Assembly: GCA_945901615.1 (NCBI GenBank)
Contig: CAMDLI010000001.1
Location: 1-64,000 of the forward strand
Length of the DNA stretch: 64,000 nt
Reading direction: 5' to 3'
Source of the DNA: Spirosoma fluviale
Lineage (GTDB): Bacteria; Bacteroidota; Bacteroidia; Cytophagales; Cyclobacteriaceae
Under the pieces are notes generated by a model, which was not told the origin of the DNA, made no database searches, and was given only the letters and a program-made list of their open reading frames with translations. Below, piece by piece: positions 56,083 to 64,000 of the stretch. The position numbers were made by a program, and so were the translations under genes. Each line of letters starts with the position of its first letter. The first letter of the stretch is position 1.

Positions 56083-57537
56083 ATGGATAAAGAATTTTTA
56101 GAACAAGGACTCAACCACAACCGAAGGAAATTTCTTTCCCGCGTGAGCCTTGGCTTAGGAAGTGTTGCCTTGGGGTCTTTATTGATTCCAGACCTATTCT
56201 CAGGAAAAAAGGAAGCCGAAGAATCCTTAATGAGGGCATTGCCCCATTTTGCACCAAAGGCGAAGCGCATTATTTACCTCTTTCAAAATGGCGCCCCTTC
56301 CCAGTTGGAAACGTTTGATTACAAACCACAGTTGGTGAAAAGTTTTGGACAGGAACTTCCCGAATCCATCCGCGCGGGACAGCGTCTCACGGGAATGACC
56401 GCCGGACAAAGCTCCTTTCCATTGGTAGGCTCCTACTTTGATTTCAATCAATACGGACAAAGTAGAGCTTGGATCTCTTCTCTTTTCCCGCACATCTCTT
56501 CTGTGGTAGATGACCTTTGCATCATCAAATCCATGCATACCGAAGCGATCAACCATGATCCGGCACTTACCTTTTTCCAAACAGGTGCTCAGGTAGGCAA
56601 TCGCCCAAGCATGGGCTCCTGGCTGAGCTATGGGCTAGGAAGCGAAAATGAAAACCTTCCGGCCTTCTGCGTGCTTCTCAGCCGAGGCAAAGGAAATGGA
56701 CAAGGGGTCTACTCAAAATTGTGGTCAAGTGGCTTCTTGGATGCCAGGCACCAGGGGGTACAGTTCTCGAGTTCAGAAGATCCTGTCCTCTACCTCTCCG
56801 ATGCCGAAGGCATGAGCAAGAATCAACGCAGAAGGATGCTGGATCAGCTGGCAGCCATGAATGAACTCAGCTACCAGGAGTTTAATGACCCTCAGATCAC
56901 CACCAAGGTCCAGCAATACGAGATGGCTTTCCGTATGCAAACTGCTGTTCCGGAAATCACCGATGTCAGCAAAGAACCAGATGCAGTAGTGAAGCTGTAT
57001 GGACCAGATTGTCTGGTACCAGGAACCTATGCTGCCAATTGCCTTTTAGCACGGAAACTTTCCGAAAATGGAGTTCGGTTTGTGCAGCTGTACCACCAAG
57101 GCTGGGATACGCATGACAATCTCCCCAATCAGATGATTGGCCAAGCCAAAGATGTAGATCAAGCTTCTGCTGCACTGATCACTGACCTCAAGCAACGAGG
57201 GCTTCTAGATGAAACCTTGGTGATTTGGGGTGGGGAATTTGGAAGAACGAACTACTGCCAAGGAAAAATCGCTCCCGAAAACTATGGACGCGACCACCAC
57301 CCACGCGCATTTTCCATTTTCATGGCCGGTGGAGGTGTGAAATCTGGGATGGTCTATGGTGAAACGGATGACTTTGGATACAACATTCAGGAAAACCCTG
57401 TTCATGTCCACGATTTCCAGGCTACAGTCATGCATCTGATGGGCATAGACCATGAGAAACTGATCTACAAACACTTGGGAAGAAGGTACCGACTTACCGA
57501 TGTTCATGGCAAAGTAGTATCTGATTTAATTGCCTAA
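56083..57537 (+). CDS. DUF1501 family exported protein
   Basis: A 484-residue protein with a Tat-type signal (NRRKFLSRVSLGLGSVALGS, about residues 14-33), which means export in folded form. The DUF1501 body follows (YLFQNGAPSQLETFDYKP, NHDPALTFFQTGAQVGNRPS, VRFVQLYHQGWDTHDN, LVIWGGEFGRTNY). DUF1501 is an alkaline-phosphatase/sulfatase-fold relative that nearly always pairs with DUF1549/1553 proteins, as here. The reaction is unknown. It starts 1 bp after the preceding stop. Confidence 0.92.
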   Translation: MDKEFLEQGLNHNRRKFLSRVSLGLGSVALGSLLIPDLFSGKKEAEESLMRALPHFAPKAKRIIYLFQNGAPSQLETFDYKPQLVKSFGQELPESIRAGQRLTGMTAGQSSFPLVGSYFDFNQYGQSRAWISSLFPHISSVVDDLCIIKSMHTEAINHDPALTFFQTGAQVGNRPSMGSWLSYGLGSENENLPAFCVLLSRGKGNGQGVYSKLWSSGFLDARHQGVQFSSSEDPVLYLSDAEGMSKNQRRRMLDQLAAMNELSYQEFNDPQITTKVQQYEMAFRMQTAVPEITDVSKEPDAVVKLYGPDCLVPGTYAANCLLARKLSENGVRFVQLYHQGWDTHDNLPNQMIGQAKDVDQASAALITDLKQRGLLDETLVIWGGEFGRTNYCQGKIAPENYGRDHHPRAFSIFMAGGGVKSGMVYGETDDFGYNIQENPVHVHDFQATVMHLMGIDHEKLIYKHLGRRYRLTDVHGKVVSDLIA

Positions 57538-57549
57538 CCTCTACACCAG

Positions 57550-59658
57550 TTGAATCTCTTGAAGCCTAAAATTTTACTTGAAAATCTCCTCATTTTTTGG
57601 TGTGGATTAACTGCTATTCTGCTTGTTGGAGGGGAAAATTTACAACTTCCAACTTGGCTACAGGTAGTGGGAAGGTTGCATCCCCTCCTCCTGCACTTTC
57701 CAATTGTCCTCCTGCTTTTAGGCGCTTCGCTGCTATGGATTCGAGATGAAAATCGAATGCGCTACTTCACTTGGCTCCTATTGATTGGAGCCAATCTAGC
57801 AGGAGCAACAGTGGTAGCTGGACTTTTCCTCGCAACAGAGGACTATTCTGGTGATGCTATTTCCTGGCATAAATGGACTGCAATTAGCAGCCAAGGAGTT
57901 GCAGTAGCGCTTTACTTCTTGCGTGATCGTGCCATCACTATCCTACGCTCCCTATCCCTTAGCCTCGCCTTACTTCTGGTGCTTGCAGGTCATTATGGCG
58001 CTGCACTTACCCATGGGGAAGATTTCTTACTTGCTCCTTTGCAGCTTACAAGCGAAGAACCCCTTTCCCTAGCTGATGCAGAGGTTTTTAGAGATCTTGT
58101 GCAGCCAATTTTTGAATCAAAATGCATTGCTTGTCACCAGGAAGGAAAAATCAAGGGCGAGCTCCGTTTGGATCTGCTTGCTGGTATCCAGAAAGGTGGG
58201 AAGTCTGGAGCGCTCTTTGTGGCAGGTAAACCTGAACTTTCCTTGCTCATCCAACGCATCCACCTCCCTCTAGAGGAGGAAGAGCACATGCCTCCAAAAA
58301 ATAAGCTTCAGCTGACCGAAGAGGAATTGGAGATTCTAAGCCTTTGGGTGAGTTCTGGTGGAGGGTTTGATCAGAAGGTACTGGATCTACCCCAAGAAGA
58401 CCCTCTTTTTCAATTGGTTTCGGCTCGATTCTCTGCTCAAAAAAGCTATTCCTTTTCAGCTGCAGACCAGGACGATGTTGCGGAGCTAACCACCTTTTTC
58501 AGAAAGGTAAGACCCATTTACCCAGGATCGCCCGCGCTAGAAGTTGCGTATTATGGATCCTCCGCTTTTGATGCCAAGTCCTTGGCAGAGCTCAAGGTAG
58601 TCCAAGATCAGGTAGTCAAACTCAATTTGAGCCGCATGCCCCTTGAAGAAGCAGACTTAAGTTTACTAGCTGATTTTCAAAATCTTGAATCGCTTTACCT
58701 CAACTTTACTTCCCTAACTGGAAATCAACTCAAAGAGCTGGTCAACTTACCCAAACTTGAAGTTCTAGCGATTTCAGGAAATACACTGGATGAGGAAGGA
58801 ATTAAAGCCTTGGTAAGCATGCGGAAGCTGCGGCACCTTTACCTATGGCAAACTGGACTCAAAGAGCAGCAAAAAAATCAATTGAGCAAGGCGCTTTCCA
58901 CTACCCAAATTGACTTTGGCTATGAGGGGAATGGTGTGATTTACGCCCTAAATCCCCCAAAAATAAAGTTTGAAAGCACCCTATTTGAGGGGGAAACTGA
59001 GGTAAGCTTGGCACATCCCATTAGATCTACTGAGATACGCTACACGCTAGATGGAAGCCTCCCAGATAGTGTTAGCAGTCCCATTTACAAAGAACCCATC
59101 GTACTCAACGCATCTACACCTATCCGAGCGAGGGCCTTTGCTGTAGGTTGGATAGGAAGTACAGATACTAAAGAACTTTTAATCAAAAAAGGGATCAAAG
59201 CAACCACCTATAATTTGGTCAATCCCCCCAACCCAAAATATGCTGCAAAAGGTGCTGCCAGCTTATTCGATGGGATAAAGGCAAAAGCCAATCACACGAC
59301 TGGAGATTGGTTGGGATTTTCAGAAAAACCGTTAGACATCACCGTAGCTATTGGATCAGCACAGCCAAAACTTCTGGAAGTAAGTTTTCTCCTGCATGAA
59401 GGAGCCTACATATTTCCTCCACAAACACTTGAACTGTGGATTGGAAATAAAGGAATATGGAAAAAAGTAACTATCCCAGCACAAGCTAGTTCCACCAAGG
59501 TGGAAGAACCTCGATTTGGTTTAGTATCGATTCCCTTACCTGCTGGCCCAATGGATCAAATTCGCTTGAAAGCACAGCCCATTTCCAAATTACCCAGCTG
59601 GCATCCTGGTGCTGGTGCCAAAGGTTGGGTATTTGTGGATGAAATTTTACTGCACTAA
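57550..59658 (+). CDS. Membrane cytochrome c protein fused to LRR, chitobiase-C-like and discoidin-like domains
   Basis: A 702-residue protein. Four to five membrane helices (about residues 10-160) resemble a DUF2231-like module. A PSCyt1-type heme site CIACHQEG (about 193-200) follows, ending with MPPKNKLQLTEEE. An LRR stretch comes next (~350-440; NLESLYLNFTSLTGNQLKEL), then a chitobiase-C-terminal-like segment (IRYTLDGSLPDSVSSPIYKE), and a C-terminal ~130-residue discoidin/F5-8-like sandwich. Starts near the conserved part are poor; TTG at 57550, 12 bp after the DUF1501 stop in the same frame, is the only close one. It is likely the sugar-binding electron acceptor of the cluster. Confidence 0.8.
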   Translation: MNLLKPKILLENLLIFWCGLTAILLVGGENLQLPTWLQVVGRLHPLLLHFPIVLLLLGASLLWIRDENRMRYFTWLLLIGANLAGATVVAGLFLATEDYSGDAISWHKWTAISSQGVAVALYFLRDRAITILRSLSLSLALLLVLAGHYGAALTHGEDFLLAPLQLTSEEPLSLADAEVFRDLVQPIFESKCIACHQEGKIKGELRLDLLAGIQKGGKSGALFVAGKPELSLLIQRIHLPLEEEEHMPPKNKLQLTEEELEILSLWVSSGGGFDQKVLDLPQEDPLFQLVSARFSAQKSYSFSAADQDDVAELTTFFRKVRPIYPGSPALEVAYYGSSAFDAKSLAELKVVQDQVVKLNLSRMPLEEADLSLLADFQNLESLYLNFTSLTGNQLKELVNLPKLEVLAISGNTLDEEGIKALVSMRKLRHLYLWQTGLKEQQKNQLSKALSTTQIDFGYEGNGVIYALNPPKIKFESTLFEGETEVSLAHPIRSTEIRYTLDGSLPDSVSSPIYKEPIVLNASTPIRARAFAVGWIGSTDTKELLIKKGIKATTYNLVNPPNPKYAAKGAASLFDGIKAKANHTTGDWLGFSEKPLDITVAIGSAQPKLLEVSFLLHEGAYIFPPQTLELWIGNKGIWKKVTIPAQASSTKVEEPRFGLVSIPLPAGPMDQIRLKAQPISKLPSWHPGAGAKGWVFVDEILLH

Positions 59659-59678
59659 CTTCTTTACTTCCCCTTGCC

Positions 59679-60419
59679 ATGGCTGCTACCGCCTACCAAA
59701 AATACCAGCTGCTCCTCACTGAAAAAATGGAGAAGGCTTTCCAGCAGGAAAAAGAAATTAGGGAAGCCGCTTCCTACATTTCAGCTGCCTTAAAAAATAA
59801 CGGCTGGATATATGCCTGTGGCACGGGTCATTCTCACATGCTAGCTGAGGAAGTTTTTTATAGAGCTGGCGGCTTTGCCCGCGTCCGTCCACTTCTACTT
59901 CCGAAGCTGATGCTACATGAAAGTGCCACAGGAAGCACCGAAGAGGAACGAAAAGAGGGCTATGCTCCACTTCTTTTTCAAGAGTATGTGTTGACGGATA
60001 GCGATGTCTTGGTCATTTCTTCGAATTCAGGTAGAAATTCAGTTCCCATTGAATTGGCTAGTTTTGCACAGCAGAAGGGAGCAAAAGTAATTGTCATTAC
60101 CAATTTGGCGCATAGCAAATCCGTAACTTCTAGGCACTCCTCTGGACTCAAATTGTACCAACTGGGAGATGTGGTCTTGAATAATTTCGGGGACATTGGG
60201 GATGCAGCAGTCCACCTAGAAGGCTTAATAACGCCGGTTGGACCTACCTCTACCGTAATCGGTACTGCAATCTTGCAAGCGGTTTGCGTTGAGGCTACTG
60301 CACAACTTCTCGCTCAAGGGATTGTACCAGAAGTTTTTGCGAGTTCCAACTCTGATCAAGGAGCATCCCACAATGAAGCCTTGCTCGAAGCCTACAAGCC
60401 CTTAGTCAAGATGCTTTAA
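59679..60419 (+). CDS. SIS-domain sugar-phosphate isomerase/binding protein
   Basis: A 246-residue protein with a single SIS fold: IYACGTGHSHMLAEEVFYRAGG (about residues 44-65, shown in part), VLVISSNSGRNSVPIE (~110-125) and the C-terminal SSNSDQGASHNEALLEAY. It resembles the UPF0309 group near MurQ/GmhA-type enzymes. The sugar phosphate is not defined by sequence; N-acetylated amino sugars fit the neighbours. It starts 20 bp after the discoidin fusion stop and ends in a 4-bp overlap with the opposing GH20 gene. Confidence 0.85.
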   Translation: MAATAYQKYQLLLTEKMEKAFQQEKEIREAASYISAALKNNGWIYACGTGHSHMLAEEVFYRAGGFARVRPLLLPKLMLHESATGSTEEERKEGYAPLLFQEYVLTDSDVLVISSNSGRNSVPIELASFAQQKGAKVIVITNLAHSKSVTSRHSSGLKLYQLGDVVLNNFGDIGDAAVHLEGLITPVGPTSTVIGTAILQAVCVEATAQLLAQGIVPEVFASSNSDQGASHNEALLEAYKPLVKML

Positions 60420-62950
60420 TTGATACCGGAACTCAAGCCACTTTTTCCGGAGGGCATAAACAGCTTAAATCGAGGCGTATATCCAGGTCTTACGTAAATT
60501 GGTTCTCTGTAAATTGGGGAGGTTTCCGTTGGTTCTTGCCCAGAATCCGTATAGCGAATGAGCATTCCAGGAAACCCTGCATTCACCATCACTTGTTCAT
60601 TGATAATTGAAACACCTGGTTTGGGAAGTCGAAATTCAACTCCACCAAAGATGTGTTCTAGTCGGGGGAGTTCGCGCTGACTCACTAGATTCACAAACTG
60701 GTTCCATTCTTTCGCTCTTCCTACCTTCATTTCGTCTTCTGTCGCTTGATTCGACCAGTCAGGATCTCCATTCCACGCGCGTTCGACATAGCCCAACATT
60801 TTGGGGAAAAGGTAATACTCGAGCATTTCGCCACCTTTAATCGTTTCTGTCCATACTTGACCGGATACGCCGATGATATTCTGGCGACCTTGGTCAGTTA
60901 GTTTGGTAAATTTTTGTGCTTGCTCCGACCAGTTCCAGGGCTTGCCATCGATGGTTTGATCATGGGAAAGGTACAATTTACCGGGCACGGCTTTCCAGGA
61001 TTGATACAAATCGACTACCCCACTCCAACTATGCCCTCGCTCATCAGGATCCCAGGAATACGCGAGATCAAAGTAGAAATTTGCGCTTGAACAGATGATG
61101 ACTGGGTAACCGGCATTCGCGAGTCTGTAGGCCATGTCCTCCCCTCCCCATCCAGCTACAGCATTCCAAGCAAAGAGTTTCCAGTCTTGGTTGGCGAATT
61201 TTAGATTGGGGCTAACTGCAGCAGCAACGTGGGTCTGGCCAATTTCTTCCCAACCGCCCATCTTCCAGCCGTACTTTTGAAGAATGGTCGCAGTTCGCTC
61301 GCGGAAATAATCGATCAGATCTCCTGTTTTGAGTTGGGGGTTTTTAGATAAAAAGTCTGCACAAATCGGAGATGCAGTCCACACGCCCTTGGGCACCTCA
61401 TCCCCTCCACTGTGCCAATTTTTAACCTCTACGCCTGCGGCAGCATACAATTTCCCGATTTCAATCACCAGTTTTTCGTAGAAGGCGTATGTAGATTCTT
61501 GGCATACGCAAACCGTATTGCCTTTGAAATTTTGTGCAGACAGGTACTTGGACTCATCTTTTGGATCTGCCAGTAGGTAAGCAAGCGCCTCTTTCTCCTT
61601 TCCGGCTTGCATAAAGGTTCGGTATCGCTTTTCCATAGCCAAGATTGCAGCTCTAGAATGAGCAGGTACACCGAGTTCAGGGATCACTTCGATATTTCTT
61701 TCCTTCGCATAGCTTAGAATTTCTTGAAAATCAGCTGCAGTGTAGAATCCTGTGCCCGTGGTGCTTTGGTCAGGATCTGCTCCAGAAGCATAGTATGGCC
61801 ATAGGTACTCAGATTCATCAACTGAAAAACCTCTACGCCCTCCAAATTGAGTTAACTCAGGTAGTCCTGGAATCTCTATTCGCCAGCCCTCATCATTCGC
61901 CAAGTTGAAGTGGAATACATTCAACTTGTAGAAGGACATGAGGTCCAACAATTTTAAGACCTGATCTTTTGATTGAAAATTTCGTGCGACATCCAAGAAA
62001 AATCCGCGGTAGCCGAAGGCTGGCTCATCTTCAATTTCTACCTGAGGAAGATTCAGTGAAGTTGCTCCCCCCTTCCAAATGATTGGATTCAACATCGCCA
62101 AGAACGAATTGGCACCATACAAGGCCCCGACGGGTGTAGATGCTTGAATCAGGACCTGAGCACCTTCAATTTGGATGGTGTAGCCTTCCTTTGGTAAGGA
62201 TTTCAGCAGTTCAAAACGAATGCGGAGCGGATCTCCCAATTCCCCATCTTTTGGTTTATAGCCCTTTTGGAGGGTTTTTTCCAAGTAATCTCTTGTTTTC
62301 TCAAACTCTTTGGGTGCCTCAAGCTGTATCGAACTAGGACTCCATTCCAGGGCAGCAGCTGTATATTTCCAAGTTTTTGGACTCGGAAGATAAGGTGGAA
62401 TTTCCTTATCTAGGAGCGGATAAATAGCTCTATTCTCACTGAAGCGCTGTTTGGAACTGGTCACGGGAAAGGAGGTGCCAGCTGCAAGTTCCACTAGATT
62501 GGCCTCCGTAATGACTTCTTTTTGGTACTGGGAAATTTCCTCCCCTTTCCCATCTGCATGTAAAAAAATCAAGCCTTCCGGAGGATAGGCATTCTTCAAA
62601 AATGTACCTGAACTTCGGTAGGATAAAGAAAAGGACTCGTTGGGCTTCAAGGAAGGTGTATCCCCTTCCCATAAAAAGAAATCGCCTTGAAGGTGCTTTA
62701 TACTAAGTTTCGGGTCCAAGGACTGGCTCCGAATGGATATGAATATGGTATTGAAATACAACTTCCAGCCAGCATCTAGCGTCCCGGCACCACGATTGGT
62801 CAGTGTGAGGGTAGCAGTATGCTGCTGAGGAGCAGTGATTTTATTCTCATCCAAAGACCAGGAAGCATGTACTTGAGCCCATCCTTTCGGAAGTAGAAAA
62901 CAGCTAAAAAGGGTGCAAAAAAAGACGCGTCGGAAGAAAAAGTGGTTCAT
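60416..62950 (-). CDS. Beta-N-acetylhexosaminidase, GH20 family
   Basis: An 844-residue exported enzyme (signal about residues 1-25, ending GWAQ). A carbohydrate-binding CHB_HEX-type domain (~26-165) comes first, then a GH20b domain (~200-300), the GH20 barrel from FGYRGFFLDVARNFQSKDQV, and the catalytic Asp517-Glu518 pair in HSGGDEVPKG. A chitobiase-C-like end (IRYTDSGQEPTETSPIYREP) follows. It removes terminal GlcNAc or GalNAc from chitin-type or host-type glycans. It is transcribed against the SIS gene but is divergent from the NagX-like gene, so a shared 120-bp control region (62951-63070) is likely. Confidence 0.95.
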   Translation of the reverse strand: MNHFFFRRVFFCTLFSCFLLPKGWAQVHASWSLDENKITAPQQHTATLTLTNRGAGTLDAGWKLYFNTIFISIRSQSLDPKLSIKHLQGDFFLWEGDTPSLKPNESFSLSYRSSGTFLKNAYPPEGLIFLHADGKGEEISQYQKEVITEANLVELAAGTSFPVTSSKQRFSENRAIYPLLDKEIPPYLPSPKTWKYTAAALEWSPSSIQLEAPKEFEKTRDYLEKTLQKGYKPKDGELGDPLRIRFELLKSLPKEGYTIQIEGAQVLIQASTPVGALYGANSFLAMLNPIIWKGGATSLNLPQVEIEDEPAFGYRGFFLDVARNFQSKDQVLKLLDLMSFYKLNVFHFNLANDEGWRIEIPGLPELTQFGGRRGFSVDESEYLWPYYASGADPDQSTTGTGFYTAADFQEILSYAKERNIEVIPELGVPAHSRAAILAMEKRYRTFMQAGKEKEALAYLLADPKDESKYLSAQNFKGNTVCVCQESTYAFYEKLVIEIGKLYAAAGVEVKNWHSGGDEVPKGVWTASPICADFLSKNPQLKTGDLIDYFRERTATILQKYGWKMGGWEEIGQTHVAAAVSPNLKFANQDWKLFAWNAVAGWGGEDMAYRLANAGYPVIICSSANFYFDLAYSWDPDERGHSWSGVVDLYQSWKAVPGKLYLSHDQTIDGKPWNWSEQAQKFTKLTDQGRQNIIGVSGQVWTETIKGGEMLEYYLFPKMLGYVERAWNGDPDWSNQATEDEMKVGRAKEWNQFVNLVSQRELPRLEHIFGGVEFRLPKPGVSIINEQVMVNAGFPGMLIRYTDSGQEPTETSPIYREPIYVRPGYTPRFKLFMPSGKSGLSSGIN

Positions 62951-63070
62951 ATTGAAACTTCTAGTTGTGGTGACTGAATAAATTTAAGAGTAGTTATTTT
63001 TATAAGCATCTAATTTTAAATAAATTAATCAGCGAAAGATTAATCACCCAGTACAACCCAAACGTAACCC

Positions 63071-64000
63071 ATGCGAATAGATCAGCAGGCGAACACCCTC
63101 AATGGCCGGTATTTGGCTTTAGACGTCTTGAGAGGCATGACCTTGGCATTTATGGTCATTGTCAATACCCCAGGAGATTGGAGTACACTCTATGCTCCAC
63201 TAGCTCATGCTGAATGGCATGGATTTACCCCTACCGACTTGGTGTTTCCTACCTTTCTTTTTGTAGTAGGAAACGCAATGAGTTTTGCACTCAAAAAGAT
63301 GCAGGACATGCGGCCAGGAGATTTTTACAAAAAAGTATTCACCCGCACGGCCCTTATTTTTGCTATTGGTTGGTTGCTTAATGCATTCCCATTCTATGAA
63401 CCCAATGAAGCTGGGCAGCTGGCGTTTATTGATCTCAGTGAGGTTCGACTGTTAGGTGTATTGCAGCGCATCGCTTTAGCCTATTTGGGAGCAGCATTGA
63501 TTCTGTATTGGGGTGGCATTAAGTTAGGCTGGCTATTTAGCATTGCTGCCTTACTCCTCTACTGGCCTATCCTTTATTATTTGGGCACTCCAGGTGATCC
63601 TTACAGCTTGGAAGGCAATGCTGCGCTCCACCTCGATTTGTTAGTAATTGGTGAAAAACGCATGTACATGGGTGAAGGCATACCATTTGACCCAGAGGGT
63701 ATCTTGAGTACGCTCACCTCCATCGTCAATGTGATTGCCGGATACTTGGCTGGGAGATTCATTCAAAAAAATGGAAATAGTGTACCTGCCATTCGTTTGC
63801 TCCTAATTATAGGAGTTCTATTGATTGGTTTGAGCTATTTGTGGGATCCTGTATTCCCGATCAACAAGAAGATTTGGACCAGCCCCTACGTATTGCTTAC
63901 TGTTGGTTGGGAATTGGTGCTTTTATCACTTTTGATTTTTGTGATTGAGGTTGTTAAATTCTCCAAATGGACCTACTTCTTCCAGGCCTTTGGCCGCAAT
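63071..64000 (+). CDS. NagX/HGSNAT-like membrane acetyltransferase (partial, 3' end missing)
   Basis: Runs from ATG at 63071 past the window's end; 310 residues are present. RYLALDVLRGMTLAFMVIVN near the N-terminus is the hallmark of the COG4299 family (DUF5009/heparan-alpha-glucosaminide N-acetyltransferase-like), and eight or so membrane helices follow. NagX-type genes are common in GlcNAc utilisation loci of Bacteroidota; the proteins are thought to move or acetylate amino sugars. Divergent from GH20, supporting an amino-sugar locus. Confidence 0.9.
   Translation, partial: MRIDQQANTLNGRYLALDVLRGMTLAFMVIVNTPGDWSTLYAPLAHAEWHGFTPTDLVFPTFLFVVGNAMSFALKKMQDMRPGDFYKKVFTRTALIFAIGWLLNAFPFYEPNEAGQLAFIDLSEVRLLGVLQRIALAYLGAALILYWGGIKLGWLFSIAALLLYWPILYYLGTPGDPYSLEGNAALHLDLLVIGEKRMYMGEGIPFDPEGILSTLTSIVNVIAGYLAGRFIQKNGNSVPAIRLLLIIGVLLIGLSYLWDPVFPINKKIWTSPYVLLTVGWELVLLSLLIFVIEVVKFSKWTYFFQAFGRN

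Noticed and set aside
62436..62672. Alternative minus-strand frame within the GH20 region
   Set aside because: Overlaps the GH20 coding sequence in another frame and shows no domain.
63057..63064. Minus-strand TACGTTTG box as a promoter for the GH20 gene
   Set aside because: It fits the -7 consensus but no TTG lies at a suitable distance and the -33 region would fall inside the divergent coding sequence.

Overview
The window comes from a Bacteroidota chromosome, most likely order Cytophagales and close to Algoriphagus/Cyclobacteriaceae. The grounds are a gliding-motility lipoprotein gene (gldH), a TonB-dependent receptor, Kdo (LPS) synthesis, Bacteroidota-type promoter boxes (TTG-N19-21-TAnnTTTG), weak Shine-Dalgarno signals and an AT-rich composition. 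This placement is inferred from gene content; no rRNA is present.

Layout. 1-3511 (+): housekeeping genes, namely the 3' end of recQ, purD, a PSP1/RicT-type protein and gldH. 3669-3876: tRNA-Ser(GCT) with a good promoter and a bidirectional terminator. 3915-44754 (all minus strand): a roughly 41-kb accessory block. Its transcriptionally upstream half (44754 down to 21405) is a near-complete extracellular contractile injection system (eCIS) of the Afp/PVC/AlgoCIS type. In order it encodes sheath, inner tube, a strong hairpin terminator, a small two-helix membrane protein, an Afp16-like terminator/cap protein, an orphan, a second tube-like protein (Afp5-like), a DUF5908 protein (Afp6-like), a LysM protein (Afp7-like), a VgrG-like spike (Afp8-like), a gp25-like protein (Afp9-like), a large J-like baseplate protein (Afp11-like), a fibre-like protein, a second baseplate protein (Afp12-like), a giant tape-measure protein with seven tandem ~95-residue repeats, and an AAA+ ATPase (Afp15-like).

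Downstream lie two accessory modules. 15897-21299 is a tightly packed envelope module: a degenerate phospholipase-D-like/Ig-like protein, a DUF4407 membrane protein, a secreted protein, a GH18-like lipoprotein with a ruined active site, and a small membrane protein. 3915-15326 carries a P-loop STAND-like NTPase with membrane helix, coiled coil and beta-propeller, its P-loop-less twin, a TonB-dependent receptor and a 12-helix Tlc/MFS-like transporter with a large soluble tail. A 570-bp intergenic stretch rich in inverted repeats separates the two modules. It is not known whether these modules serve the injection machine (anchoring, sensing, release) or are merely neighbours. No toxin-like cargo is recognisable.

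45323-53524 (minus): kdsB, a four-gene operon of exported proteins including a leucine-rich-repeat protein, and two nucleotide-sugar dehydrogenases (TviB-like and UDP-glucose type). 53772-64000: an aerobic saccharide-use locus with planctomycete-type cytochrome proteins (DUF1549/DUF1553, DUF1501, and a membrane/cytochrome/LRR/discoidin fusion), a SIS-domain sugar isomerase-like protein, a GH20 beta-N-acetylhexosaminidase and the start of a NagX/HGSNAT-like membrane acetyltransferase. Together these suggest amino-sugar polymer breakdown.
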